Source: a bacterium
GTDB lineage: Bacteria; Vulcanimicrobiota; Vulcanimicrobiia; Vulcanimicrobiales; SCRA01
Reading direction: 5' to 3'
DNA length: 64,000 nt
Assembly: GCA_004298675.1 (NCBI GenBank)
Contig: SCRI01000060.1
Span: 119,458 to 183,457, forward strand
The position numbers were made by a program, and so were the translations under genes. Positions 27,727 through 37,900 of the stretch are shown here, in pieces (position 1 is the stretch's first letter; each line of letters opens with the position of its first letter). A model generated the notes under the pieces. That model searched no databases and had not been told where the DNA came from. It saw nothing but the letters and a program-made list of their open reading frames with translations.

Positions 27727-28697
27727 GGCCTGGTCAGGCTTCGTACCGCAACGGGAACGCGTTCGATGGCGGAGGCGAACGCCGGCGCGATCGGCTCCAG
27801 CCCCGAGGCCTTCACGATCGCTCGGCCCTGCGCTCCCAAGAGCAACGCGAGATACGATTGTGCGGCGGCCGCGTTAGGCGCGTCCGCGAGAATCGTGGCG
27901 GCGTAGACGATCGGCGCACCTGCCACCACACCGTTCTTCGTCTTCACCGAGGCGCGGCGATAGAGCGCGCTGTAGCGTGCATCCCCGAGATCGATCTGCG
28001 GCGGCAACGCCAAGCTCTCGAGTTTCTGCTCCACCGCCGTCGAGCGATAGATCGCTAGATAGTCGATCTGGCCGGACTGCAACGCGGGTATCAATTCGGT
28101 CTCGGTGTCGCGCATGTTCGTCACTGGAGCATTGGCCAGGATGCGCTCGCTCAAATCGGAGATACCGTAGTGCAGCGCGGCCAACTGTAGCATCAGCAGG
28201 AACTGGTAGCCGGAGGGATCGGTATCGGGATTGGAGCGGCCGATCGCCACACCCGGCTGCGTCAGCAGCTGATACCAGTTCCCGGCATTGATGCGATCGG
28301 CGTACTTGCTGCGTTCGGTGTACACCAGCGTCACCGCGTTGCTGGCGAAACCGGCAAACCAATCCGCGTACGCCTTGCGCCCGGGACCCGCGAAGAGATA
28401 CTTTGGAATCACACGGTAGTCGGCGACGGCAACCACGTCAGCGGCCTCATGCAGCTCACTCACCTGCTTGGCCATCTTGACACTACCGCCGAATTGCGCT
28501 TGGACACTGGTGCCCGGATTCGCTTGCTGGAAACGATCGTCCAGCGCGCGCAACGGCGCGGCCAGCGTTCCGGCCGCGAAAACGGTGAGGGTATTCCCGG
28601 TACTTGCAGCCGCCGGTACTGGAGACCGTAAGACGCGATACGCCCCCGCGCCTACAGCTATCAGCCCCGCTACTGCAGCCCGTCTATTCAGCGCCAT
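27711..28697 (-). CDS. Molybdate/tungstate-binding periplasmic protein (WtpA-like)
   Basis: LTVFAAGTLAAPLRALDDRFQQANPGTSVQAQFGGSV, ADVVAVADYRVIPKYL, AIGRSNPDTDPSGYQFLLMLQLA. Confidence 0.85.
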   Translation of the reverse strand: MALNRRAAVAGLIAVGAGAYRVLRSPVPAAASTGNTLTVFAAGTLAAPLRALDDRFQQANPGTSVQAQFGGSVKMAKQVSELHEAADVVAVADYRVIPKYLFAGPGRKAYADWFAGFASNAVTLVYTERSKYADRINAGNWYQLLTQPGVAIGRSNPDTDPSGYQFLLMLQLAALHYGISDLSERILANAPVTNMRDTETELIPALQSGQIDYLAIYRSTAVEQKLESLALPPQIDLGDARYSALYRRASVKTKNGVVAGAPIVYAATILADAPNAAAAQSYLALLLGAQGRAIVKASGLEPIAPAFASAIERVPVAVRSLTRPWPGA

Positions 28698-28845
28698 GAC
28701 GCGGGTTTTGCCCTCAGGGACGCGCGATCCCTCGTCAGGCCGGCGGCAGGGCTGGCGGGCGCGCGCCGGCGGCGAGCCGCCGTGTGAGCAGGGGACGGTA
28801 AATGGGAAAGACTCGCATGGAAGACCCCGCTAGGAGGGGATCGCC

Positions 28846-31800
28846 ATGGAGCCTTCGCCCAATCGGTGGCACCGGGGCATCAAACGCCTCCTCGTTTCGC
28901 TTACCGTGGCCGCACTGCTGTTCGCCGCCCTGCCCGCGCAAGCCGTGAGCGTAGGCTTCGTGCGCGGAGTCGTGGCCGATGATGCCGACGGCGCGCCGAT
29001 TCCCGCCGTTGCGATCACGCTGACTTCGCCCTCCGGCACCTACCACGCGACAACCGACGCCAAGGGGCTCTACGTGATCGCGGGGATCCAACCCGACACG
29101 TATGCCCTGACGGCGGCGCGCGAGGGCTATCGCACGTACTCCGAAACGGGCTTGACGATCACGCAAGATTCGCGCTTGGTCGTGGATGTGCGCCTGACGA
29201 GCGCGTTGCGCGTCATCGCGCGGGTAACCACCCGCGCCCCGTCGTCGCTGGTGCAGCCCAACCAACCCGCCGACGTTTACGCCGTGGGCGTGGCGCAGCA
29301 GGAGCAGCTCACCGGCCTGCCCGCCAGCGAGAACGAGGCCGCACTCCTCAACGCCCTACCGGGAGTCAGCGCAGTGGGCGGAAACGGCAACGGCCTCACG
29401 GGCTCGTTTCCACTCATCCGCGGCGGCTTGGAAAACGATCAAGGCTTCGAGCTGGACGGCATCGACGCGACGGAACCGATCTCAAATCTCTTCATCAACA
29501 ACCTCATCGTCAACGGCGCGCGCAGCATCAACCTCACCGCCGGCCCCGGCGGCGCCAGCAAAAGCGGATCGGGCTCGGGTTTCGTCAACATCGTCACCAA
29601 GACGGGGACGTATCCCTCCAGCGGCTACCTGCAGATCGACGACGGCGGCTTCGCCTTCCAGCACGGCTTGAAGTTCGAATACGGTACCGCCACGCCGGAC
29701 AACCGTCTCTCGCTCTTCGTCAGCGGGCGCTACGATCGCGACTTCGGCGGTTGCTGCGCCCCGCCGTTCGGCAACACCTGGGGTCCGGCACACGCCGCCA
29801 ATCCCGACTCCATCGGCCAAGTGGCGTTCGTCGCCACCAACGACACCGTGGTCAACGCGCTCTACCACTTCGGGCGGGATCGCGAAAACACGCTGCAGCT
29901 CTGGAACGACTGGGGCGCGAACCATCTCTACGGAGATTACGGTCTCGCTACGGCCACGCTGCCGTACGCATCGGGCAGCGCGCCCTACCTCGGTGTCTAC
30001 GCCAACGCGCCGTTGTTCTTCGGCGGCACAGCGCCGCTGACGCAAGCGCAGGCGCAGGCCTTGATACCGTTTTATCCCGGTCAGCCCTCCGCCAACGCAA
30101 CGGTAGGCATGGGCGACTACGAGATCTCACAGTACGAGCTCTCGAAGATCGGCTTCTCGCGTCCGCTGGGGCGCGCCGGATACCTCAACGCGCGCATCTA
30201 CCGCACGCAGAATTGGGTCGTGGACGCCGCCGTCGATCCCAACGATCCAATCTTCGGCTACGGTTTCCCCACGCTTGGATTCAGCGATTTCTACGTCACG
30301 CGCTCCACGCAGAACACCGGCGTCGCCGCCGACGTGCAGCAGGCGCTGGGCGCGCGCCACGAGCTGGCTTTGGGAGCCGACTACCGCTTCTCGCGGGCCT
30401 CGCTGAGCGGCTACCTGCCCTCGCCTTCGCTCTTCTTCGCCGGCCCCACCATCACCGATTTCCTGCCCTCCGATCCGCTAGCCGGCGGCGCGCCGGGACC
30501 GTTCGCGGGGCAGCGCTATCCCGCACTGCACGAGATCATCAAAGACCCGCTCTACCGCACCTCGTTCTACCTCGACGACGCCTGGACGCCGTCGGATCGC
30601 TTGATGCTCGAGCCCGGCTTGAGGTACGACACCGAGCGCGTGCCCACCGCCGCCGGCACCTACGAGTCCAACTCGCTGCAGCCGCGGCTCTTCGGCGCCT
30701 GGACGCTGGGGAACCGGCGCGCCACGGTCATTCGCGGCGGCTACGGCCACGCTACGATCTTCGCGCCGCTCTTCCAGATCGAGAGCATCTACGCTCCGCC
30801 GGCCAGCTACCAGAGCCTGCCGGCCACAATGCCGATCTGTGGCGGCCCCGCCGCCAACTTCAGCGCCCCCTGCAAGAACTACGCCGACGAGCTGGCCAAT
30901 GCGTGGTGGCAGGGCTACGGCGTCGATCCGTACTCGTTCCCCAAGGCTCAGCAGTCCGACACGTACGATCTCTCTCTGGAACGCGAGCTGCCCCGCGACG
31001 TCTCGCTCAAACTCACGCTCTACCACCGGCGTGATTACGACGTGATCGTCAACCGCCAGCAGATCTCGATCTCGCCAACGGGCGCGGCCATCCCCGGCAC
31101 CATCAGCATCACCAACGACGGCAAAGGCGAAACCACGGGCGTGGAATTGGCCCTCTCGCGCCAGGTAGCGCAGGGCCTCTCGATCCAGTTCAACGCCACC
31201 TACGTCAACCAGTTCGTCAACTATCTCTCGAACACGGCCTTCCGCCCGTCCGTCTCGCCCGCGCTCTTGGGATCGGGGGCGCTGGTCCATCCCCAGTACC
31301 TCACGCCGTTCGGGGCGACGCTGAGCCTGGACTACCGGCGCAAAGGCTGGCGCGTGAACCCCATCTTTGTCTACAGCCGCGGGTACCCGGTGGGAGTCTG
31401 GAGTTCGAGCCCGATCCTCGTGAACGGCCGCGCCACGTTCGTGCCCAACACCAACCTCTATGGCAATTTCGGAGGATCGTTCTGTTACTACGCCGACCCG
31501 CAGGACGCCGGCAGTCCGGCGCAGCCCAACATCGTGGGAGCGCCGGGGGGCGGCTGCACGCAAGCACTGGGTGGCGCGCTGACGCATCCCGTGCTCTTCA
31601 CGAACGTGGTCGTCTCCCGAGACGTGTCCAAGCGCTTGGCGCTGGGCTTGGAGATTCAAAACCTCTTCCAGAACGTGGCGAACTTTCCGTACTTCAACCC
31701 CGGCTACGTCAACAACGGCTTCGGCGCGTACGGGCCCGGCTCGGGCACCAATCCCAATGCCGGCCTGCCGGGCGCCGTCAGCGCCTACCCGCCTACGCCG

Positions 31801-31863
31801 TACTTCACGTTGCCGAGCGGGCCCAGCAGCCAATGGACCTTCTTTGCGAGACTCAAGCTATGA
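28846..31863 (+). CDS. TonB-dependent receptor with carboxypeptidase regulatory-like N-terminal domain
   Basis: RGVVADDADGAPIPAVAITLTSPSG, plug-like SFPLIRGGLENDQGFELDGI, long beta-barrel region, LGLEIQNLFQNVANFP C-terminal region. Confidence 0.85.
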   Translation: MEPSPNRWHRGIKRLLVSLTVAALLFAALPAQAVSVGFVRGVVADDADGAPIPAVAITLTSPSGTYHATTDAKGLYVIAGIQPDTYALTAAREGYRTYSETGLTITQDSRLVVDVRLTSALRVIARVTTRAPSSLVQPNQPADVYAVGVAQQEQLTGLPASENEAALLNALPGVSAVGGNGNGLTGSFPLIRGGLENDQGFELDGIDATEPISNLFINNLIVNGARSINLTAGPGGASKSGSGSGFVNIVTKTGTYPSSGYLQIDDGGFAFQHGLKFEYGTATPDNRLSLFVSGRYDRDFGGCCAPPFGNTWGPAHAANPDSIGQVAFVATNDTVVNALYHFGRDRENTLQLWNDWGANHLYGDYGLATATLPYASGSAPYLGVYANAPLFFGGTAPLTQAQAQALIPFYPGQPSANATVGMGDYEISQYELSKIGFSRPLGRAGYLNARIYRTQNWVVDAAVDPNDPIFGYGFPTLGFSDFYVTRSTQNTGVAADVQQALGARHELALGADYRFSRASLSGYLPSPSLFFAGPTITDFLPSDPLAGGAPGPFAGQRYPALHEIIKDPLYRTSFYLDDAWTPSDRLMLEPGLRYDTERVPTAAGTYESNSLQPRLFGAWTLGNRRATVIRGGYGHATIFAPLFQIESIYAPPASYQSLPATMPICGGPAANFSAPCKNYADELANAWWQGYGVDPYSFPKAQQSDTYDLSLERELPRDVSLKLTLYHRRDYDVIVNRQQISISPTGAAIPGTISITNDGKGETTGVELALSRQVAQGLSIQFNATYVNQFVNYLSNTAFRPSVSPALLGSGALVHPQYLTPFGATLSLDYRRKGWRVNPIFVYSRGYPVGVWSSSPILVNGRATFVPNTNLYGNFGGSFCYYADPQDAGSPAQPNIVGAPGGGCTQALGGALTHPVLFTNVVVSRDVSKRLALGLEIQNLFQNVANFPYFNPGYVNNGFGAYGPGSGTNPNAGLPGAVSAYPPTPYFTLPSGPSSQWTFFARLKL

Positions 31864-32942
31864 GTGAGCGCCTGCGCCTGGCCCCCGTACCGGCCACGCT
31901 GATCCTGCTGTTGGCGGGCTGCACGACCGGCCAGAGCAATACCACGCCTGCGATTACTTTCACGCCCTCGAACGGCACGCTCAAATTGGCGGTGGGCACG
32001 GTCAACTTTGCCGGGGGCGGTAGCGGCTTGAACGTGCTGGAGACCTTCCGCGGGAGCAACGGGTTCACGGCGGTTCCCATCAATCAGGCGCTACTAGGCG
32101 GGCCCGCCGGCTTCATGGGACCCGGCGGCTCGCGCGATCCCGGCGCGGGGAGCAATCCCGTGCCGCTGGGTTCGGCGGCCAACGTCTTCGCCATCGGCAG
32201 CGCCGGTCAGATCACGATTCTCGCAGCAGCCGACGGCTTCGGCATCGGTCCGCCGCTGGCATCGACCACCGGACAGAACGCCTATCCGATGCAGCCGCAG
32301 TTCGGCGACATGCTGGGCAAGGCGGCCTTCCCGTTCCAACCGCTGCCGCTCTACGGCGGTCCGCCGGCGTATCCGGCGGCCACGCTGGTGGCCAACGCCT
32401 TCGGCGGCGGTCCGAAAGTACCATCGGGCTGGTCGGAGGGATTCTACCTGATCGCGCTGGCGGCGGCGGCGCCCACGGGTACCTACACGCTCAGCGTCGC
32501 CTACAGCCAAAACGGCGCCGCCGCGACGGCAAACGCGACCGCCGCGCTGGCATCCTCCGCGTTGCTCCCGCCGCTGGCGCCGCCCGGGCTGGCCTCCAGC
32601 GGCAACGGCGGCCTGACGGTGACGGTAACGCTGCCGCCGGGCGTGGTGGAGGAGCTGATCAACGTCACCGATGCCACGACACCGGGCCTGGGCGCGACCT
32701 GCGCCGCGGGCGTCACGTTCGCCACCGTGCGCGCCACCAGCAGCGGCGCCTACGGTATCGCGGGCAACCTCGGCCCGAACGGCACGCCCACGTTCTGCCC
32801 CGGCGACCAGCTCGTGGCGCAAAGCTTCGGTTTCGATTATCTGGATCAGGAGTTGGGGCCGCCGGGCAACACGCTCCCAGCGCCTTCCTTGCCCGCGCAA
32901 GCCGACGTCACCGTTTCCCCGCCGGCGGTCACGATGGAGTGA
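31860..32942 (+). CDS. Predicted lipoprotein of unknown function, translationally coupled to TonB-dependent receptor
   Basis: LILLLAGCTTGQS lipobox; ATGA overlap at 31860-31863. Confidence 0.7.
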   Translation: MSERLRLAPVPATLILLLAGCTTGQSNTTPAITFTPSNGTLKLAVGTVNFAGGGSGLNVLETFRGSNGFTAVPINQALLGGPAGFMGPGGSRDPGAGSNPVPLGSAANVFAIGSAGQITILAAADGFGIGPPLASTTGQNAYPMQPQFGDMLGKAAFPFQPLPLYGGPPAYPAATLVANAFGGGPKVPSGWSEGFYLIALAAAAPTGTYTLSVAYSQNGAAATANATAALASSALLPPLAPPGLASSGNGGLTVTVTLPPGVVEELINVTDATTPGLGATCAAGVTFATVRATSSGAYGIAGNLGPNGTPTFCPGDQLVAQSFGFDYLDQELGPPGNTLPAPSLPAQADVTVSPPAVTME

Positions 32943-35281
32943 GCCGAGAGCCACTGCGCGCCGGCGAGCGTCTCGCGGAAGAAACGCGCCTGAAAGGCGA
33001 CGACGTCGTCGACGCCGGGAAACTTCGGATGGCTGCGCACGACGAGCCGTAGGCGCCCGCCGGTGGCGCGCAGCATCCCCAAACGGCGCATCGTCGCCAG
33101 CGCCGCGCGCACCACGGCCATGGGGCGCGCGCGCAGCACGGGATCGACGAACAGCAAGGCGGGCAGTGCACGCAAACGCTCCGCGACCGCGTCGACCGCC
33201 TCCTGCGGCGTGAAGGGCTGCACGCGCTCAGCCAGCCAATCGCTCAAGAGTTGGCTCACGGTAACGGGGCGCGCCACCGCGAGCGAGGCCTCCAGATTGC
33301 CGCGATCGGCCGGGGCGATCACGCGGTAGAGTAGCGAGAGACGGCGCCCCAGCAGCGGATCGTAACTGATGGCCGCGATGCGAACGTCGCCCAGCGGCGC
33401 GAGCCTGCGCAGCGCGCCGCGCAAACGGCTCAGAGAACCGTCGAGCGTGTGACGTCCCTCGGGCGTGAGGAAGAGCGTGCCGCCGCGCCGCAGCACCTCC
33501 GCCAAGCGCTCGAGATCGCTCTCGACCTGCGCGCGCAGCTCGGCCAGCATCTCTCCACGATACGGCTGGCGCAGCTGTGAGAGTTGCACGCTGGCGCGCA
33601 CGGCGTAGAACAGCGCCGGGCGTTCGAGATCGCGCAAACGGTGCGCCGCCGCCGGCAGCAGCGCCAGAGCTCCGGCACGGAAGACGCTGCCGAGCGCCAC
33701 ATCGCCGTGCCGGAGCCGCACGCCCAGCGCCATGCTCGCCAGCGGACGCGCGTACAACTGGTTCTCGATCGGCAGCATCCCCAACAGTCCAAAGAGCGTG
33801 GTGCTGTCCAGCCGGCGCAGCAGCCGCTCCAACCACCGGATGCGCAACGCCATGAACCCCGGCTCGAAGAGACGGCGCGAGGCCGCGGCAAAGACCGGAT
33901 GGCGCCACGGCCCGTCCAAAGTCAAACGCAGCACTACGGCCATCGTATCGAGATCGTGCTGGTGGTTGGCGATCACGAGCGTGGCGCCGCGCGCGAACGG
34001 CAGCCGGCCCCAGCCGCGCACGCGATAGGCCGCATGCACGTACGGCGTCATCGCGCAGACGCTAACCAGACGCAACGCCATGCCCCACAACGGTGAGAGC
34101 GGGCGCGCGCCCACCGACAACACGATCAGCGATCCCAACGCGAACGAAGCCGCGGCGACGGTGAAAAGCACGCGATAACCGTCCAGCGTCGCACCGTAGC
34201 GCGCCAGCAGCCAGCCGCCGAACGCCGGCGCGACGATGGCGGGCAGACTCGACGCGATGCCCCAGATCCCCAAGTCGCGCGCGACGTCGCGCAGCCTCGG
34301 CACGGAGTCGATCGCCAGCGCCCAATCGGTGGCGATGAAGCCTCCGTAGCCCAAGCCGAACACCAGCGCAAACGCCAGGATCCAATGCTGCTGCGGCACG
34401 AGCGCGAAACCAAACGCCGCCAGCGCCATCGGCACCCCCGCCGAGGCCACGAGCCCCTTGCGGATCACGCGATCCGAGAGTGCGCCCAGCCAAATGCTCG
34501 AGACGATCGCGCCCACGAGTGCCGCCCCCGCGACCAGTCCCGTGCCGGCCGAGGGATTCTCGACCTTCAGGACGTCGCGAAAGAAATAGAGCACGAACGT
34601 CATCAGCAGCGTCATGCCGAACATGATGGCCGAGCGGCTCGCGAAGACGACGGCGAAGTCGTGGCGATCCGCGACGTGCGCGTGCTCCGGCTCGCTCCAC
34701 GCGCCCTCCGGGATTCCCAGCACCGTTGCGGCTCCCAGAAGCACCACCACCGCCGCGGCCACGAAGGTGGTGGCGGGCTCGGTGAGTCCGGCCACGGCCA
34801 GACCCGCCACGGTGCCGGCCAGCGTTGCCGCGCCGCGCACGCCCGACGCGGAGCCCCAGGCCGCCCGCGGGACGATCTCTGGGATCAAGGCTTGATAGGC
34901 GGCGATGCTCAGGCACTCGCCCGCCGTGGAGAGCAGCAGCAGCGCTCCCAGCATCGCAGTGCTATGCGCCTGCGCCATCGCCAGCAGGCACAGCGCGTCG
35001 AGCCCCGCACCCGTCAACACCAACGTCCGGCGCATGCCCCCGGCGCGCCGCAGACGGTCGGAGACAGCCCCGGCTACCGGCGGAACGAACATCGCGACCA
35101 TGGCGACCAGGCTCGCCAGCACGGCCAGTACGCTCGTGTAGCGGCCGGGGGCCAAGCGAACGAGCGAGGCGGGCACAGCGATGGCCATGAGCGCCGCGTC
35201 CTGGAAACTCAGCGGGGCCCAGTACACGTTGAGCAGGGCCAAGCCGCGCGCCCCGCAGATCCGGCCGCTGTCGGACGACAT
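32846..35281 (-). CDS. MFS transporter fused to PlsC-like acyltransferase (LplT-PlsC-like), 811 aa
   Basis: N-terminal MFS segments (GALSDRVIRKGLVASAG); C-terminal NHQHDLDTM (HX4D) and FLTPEGRHT acyltransferase motifs. Confidence 0.78.
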   Translation of the reverse strand: MSSDSGRICGARGLALLNVYWAPLSFQDAALMAIAVPASLVRLAPGRYTSVLAVLASLVAMVAMFVPPVAGAVSDRLRRAGGMRRTLVLTGAGLDALCLLAMAQAHSTAMLGALLLLSTAGECLSIAAYQALIPEIVPRAAWGSASGVRGAATLAGTVAGLAVAGLTEPATTFVAAAVVVLLGAATVLGIPEGAWSEPEHAHVADRHDFAVVFASRSAIMFGMTLLMTFVLYFFRDVLKVENPSAGTGLVAGAALVGAIVSSIWLGALSDRVIRKGLVASAGVPMALAAFGFALVPQQHWILAFALVFGLGYGGFIATDWALAIDSVPRLRDVARDLGIWGIASSLPAIVAPAFGGWLLARYGATLDGYRVLFTVAAASFALGSLIVLSVGARPLSPLWGMALRLVSVCAMTPYVHAAYRVRGWGRLPFARGATLVIANHQHDLDTMAVVLRLTLDGPWRHPVFAAASRRLFEPGFMALRIRWLERLLRRLDSTTLFGLLGMLPIENQLYARPLASMALGVRLRHGDVALGSVFRAGALALLPAAAHRLRDLERPALFYAVRASVQLSQLRQPYRGEMLAELRAQVESDLERLAEVLRRGGTLFLTPEGRHTLDGSLSRLRGALRRLAPLGDVRIAAISYDPLLGRRLSLLYRVIAPADRGNLEASLAVARPVTVSQLLSDWLAERVQPFTPQEAVDAVAERLRALPALLFVDPVLRARPMAVVRAALATMRRLGMLRATGGRLRLVVRSHPKFPGVDDVVAFQARFFRETLAGAQWLSAHSIVTAGGETVTSACAGKEGAGSVLPGGPNS

Positions 35282-35437
35282 CCTCGCATGTTAGTATAGC
35301 AGAGGAGCTCGGCGTGCCACCGTCGCTTGGCATGCAACGGCGGCAGGCGGCAAAATCCTTGCTCTGCCGGGAGGGCTTCCCCGCCCCCCGCACGGTAACT
35401 CTCCCACTCCACCAGCGCCAAGAGAGAGCCTAGCCCC

Positions 35438-36778
35438 TTGAGTCATCAGATCGCCATCGTTGGAAGCGGACCCGCCGGACTCTATGTTGCGGAGGTGTTT
35501 GCCAAGCTGCTCCCGGACGTCACGATCGACGTCATCGACCAGCTCCCCACGCCCTACGGGCTGGTGCGCGGCGGCATCGCCCCCGATCATCAGAGCACGA
35601 AGAACGTCATCCGGCAATTCGAGCGCACGCTCAGCCGCCCGGGCACGCGCTTCTTGGGCAACGTGGAGATCGGGCGCGACCTCACGTACGAGGAGCTGAA
35701 GGCCGCCTACGACGTGGTGGTGCTGAGCATCGGCGCCGCCGTCGATCGCCGGCTCGGCATCCCGGGGGACGACCTCCCGGGCGTCTACGGCTCCGCTGCG
35801 ATCGTGGGCTGGTACAACGGCCACCCCATGCACACCGATCTCGCACCGCTCTTGGACGGCACCACACTCGCGGTCATCGGCAACGGCAACGTCGCGCTGG
35901 ACATCGTGCGCGTGATCGCCAAGACGCAAGCCGAGTTGGCGGCGTCGGACATCTGCAGCCACGCCGATCAGGCCCTAGCCGCGGCCACGTTGACCGACCT
36001 CTATCTCATCGGCCGGCGCGGCCCCGTGGAGGCGAGCTTCACCTCGAAGGAGTTGGGCGAGCTGGGTGATCTCGAGCGCTGCGACGTGATCGTCGATCCG
36101 CAGCAGCTGCCCGCCGAAGTCGGCTCGCACGTGCCGGAGAAAGAAGTCAAAGTCAAGCAGCGCAATCTCGAGATCCTGCGCGAGTTCTCCACGCGCCCCC
36201 ACGGCGAGCGACCGTTGCGTCTGCACGTACTCTTCAACGCGGCGCCGGTAGCGGTGCTGGGCGAGGACCGCGCGCGCGCGCTGGTGCTCGAGCGCACGCG
36301 GCTGGAGCAGGGCCGGGCCATCGCCACGGGCGAGCGCTTTGAGCTTCCGGTGCAGACGGTCGTCTCCGCCATCGGATATCGCACCGTCCCGTTCCCAGGG
36401 GTCCCCTTCGACGAATCACGCGGCATCTTGGCCAACGACGAAGGGCTCATCGAGCCCGGTGTCTACGCCTCCGGCTGGTGCAAGCACGGACCGCGCGGCG
36501 TCGTCGGCACCAACCGCACCGACGCGCAGGGCTTGGTCGCGCGTATCATCGCCGATCTCGAGCACGCACCGCAGCCCGGCACCAAGCCCGGCGGCGCCGG
36601 GATCGACCGCCTGCTGCGCGAGCGCGGCGTGCGCGTGGTCGACTACGCGGCCTGGGGCGAGATCGATCGCGCCGAAATTGCGCGCGCGCAAGGCAGTGCC
36701 AAGCCGCGCGAGAAGTTCGTGCGCGTCGACGAGATGCTCGAGGCCGCCTTCGCGCTACCCAGCGACGAGCGGCGCTGA
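35438..36778 (+). CDS. FprA-like NADPH-ferredoxin/adrenodoxin-type reductase (TTG start)
   Basis: IAIVGSGPAGLYVAEVF, DQLPTPYGLVRGGIAPDHQSTKNV, AVIGNGNVALDIVRVI, GWCKHGPRGVVGTNRTDAQ. Confidence 0.93.
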   Translation: MSHQIAIVGSGPAGLYVAEVFAKLLPDVTIDVIDQLPTPYGLVRGGIAPDHQSTKNVIRQFERTLSRPGTRFLGNVEIGRDLTYEELKAAYDVVVLSIGAAVDRRLGIPGDDLPGVYGSAAIVGWYNGHPMHTDLAPLLDGTTLAVIGNGNVALDIVRVIAKTQAELAASDICSHADQALAAATLTDLYLIGRRGPVEASFTSKELGELGDLERCDVIVDPQQLPAEVGSHVPEKEVKVKQRNLEILREFSTRPHGERPLRLHVLFNAAPVAVLGEDRARALVLERTRLEQGRAIATGERFELPVQTVVSAIGYRTVPFPGVPFDESRGILANDEGLIEPGVYASGWCKHGPRGVVGTNRTDAQGLVARIIADLEHAPQPGTKPGGAGIDRLLRERGVRVVDYAAWGEIDRAEIARAQGSAKPREKFVRVDEMLEAAFALPSDERR

Positions 36779-36788
36779 AGCTACGGCC

Positions 36789-37229
36789 ATGTTCAGGACG
36801 GTGCTCGTGCCGCTCGATGGGTCGGAGCCGTCACTGGCGGCGCTGAAGATCGCGTGTTCGATCTGCGGCGAAGGGCACGGGCGGTTGGTTCTGATCTCGG
36901 CGGTCGACGTCTCAGGAGCAGCCATCGCGACCTCCAACCCCTACAGCGCAGCCAATCCCGCCGCTCTGATCGCGGATTGGGAGGCGGAGGCCAAGCGCGC
37001 CCTGGCCGAGGGCGAGCGCCGCGCGGGCGAGTGCAATGTCCCCGTAACCTCGCGCATCGTGGAAGACACCGCCGTGGCGGCCATCCTCGACTCCGCCGCC
37101 GCCTTTCGCGCCGATCTGATCGTGATGGGTACCCACGGGCGCTCGGGTTTGGCGCGCGCCATCCTGGGCAGCACGGCCGAAGGCGTGCTGCGTGCGGCCC
37201 GCGTGCCGGTCTTGGTGACGCGCGGCTAA
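36789..37229 (+). CDS. Universal stress protein family
   Basis: FRTVLVPLDGSEPSLAAL; ADLIVMGTHGRSGLARAILGSTAEGVLRAARVPVLV. Confidence 0.93.
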   Translation: MFRTVLVPLDGSEPSLAALKIACSICGEGHGRLVLISAVDVSGAAIATSNPYSAANPAALIADWEAEAKRALAEGERRAGECNVPVTSRIVEDTAVAAILDSAAAFRADLIVMGTHGRSGLARAILGSTAEGVLRAARVPVLVTRG

Positions 37230-37285
37230 AACCGCACGCAGCCGTTGCGAGAGTATCGCACCGGCCCCATCGCCAATAGAGCGGC

Positions 37286-37885
37286 ATGACCGATACGATT
37301 CCAGAAACGCTACGCTCGTTGCTCCAAGGCAACGAGCGTTTTATTGCCGGCACGCCGAACGCGCTCCCCGATGCCGTGGCGCGCGTGGAGCAGGCCGCGG
37401 GGCAAGCACCGTTCGCCGTCGTCTTAGGCTGCTCGGACTCGCGCGTCCCGGTCGAGATGATCTTCGATCAAGCGCCAGGCAACCTGTTCGTGATCCGGCT
37501 CGCCGGCAACACCGCCACCCTCGACGCCGTAGCGTCGATCGAGTATGCCGTGGCGGTTTTGAAAACGCCGCTGCTGCTCGTGCTAGGCCACTCTACGTGC
37601 GGCGCCGCCACCGCGGCGGTGGATTACGCCGCTAACGGGACCACACTACCCGGCGCCATGCAGCGTTTCGTCGACGCGGTCGTGCCGGCGGCGCTACGCG
37701 CTCGCGCCGCCGGCGGTGACTGGATCGCCCAGACGGTGGCGGAGAACGTCCGCCACAATCTCGACCAGGTCGTCGAGCAGTCGGTGGTCGTCTCGCACGC
37801 TCTCGCGCAGGGGGCGCTGCAGCTTGCCGGAGCCGTCTACGACCTTCACAGCGGACGCGTCGACGTGATCGTGAACGGGCGCTAG
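37286..37885 (+). CDS. Beta-carbonic anhydrase
   Basis: VVLGCSDSRVPVEMIFDQAPGNLFVIRLAGN; LLVLGHSTCGAATAAV. Confidence 0.93.
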   Translation: MTDTIPETLRSLLQGNERFIAGTPNALPDAVARVEQAAGQAPFAVVLGCSDSRVPVEMIFDQAPGNLFVIRLAGNTATLDAVASIEYAVAVLKTPLLLVLGHSTCGAATAAVDYAANGTTLPGAMQRFVDAVVPAALRARAAGGDWIAQTVAENVRHNLDQVVEQSVVVSHALAQGALQLAGAVYDLHSGRVDVIVNGR

Positions 37886-37900
37886 TGCCCGTTCACGATC
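37867..37900. terminator. 14-bp perfect inverted repeat across the shared stop region of two convergent genes
   Basis: GATCGTGAACGGGC-gctagt-GCCCGTTCACGATC; covers the TAG stops on both strands; no clear T-tract. Confidence 0.55.
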
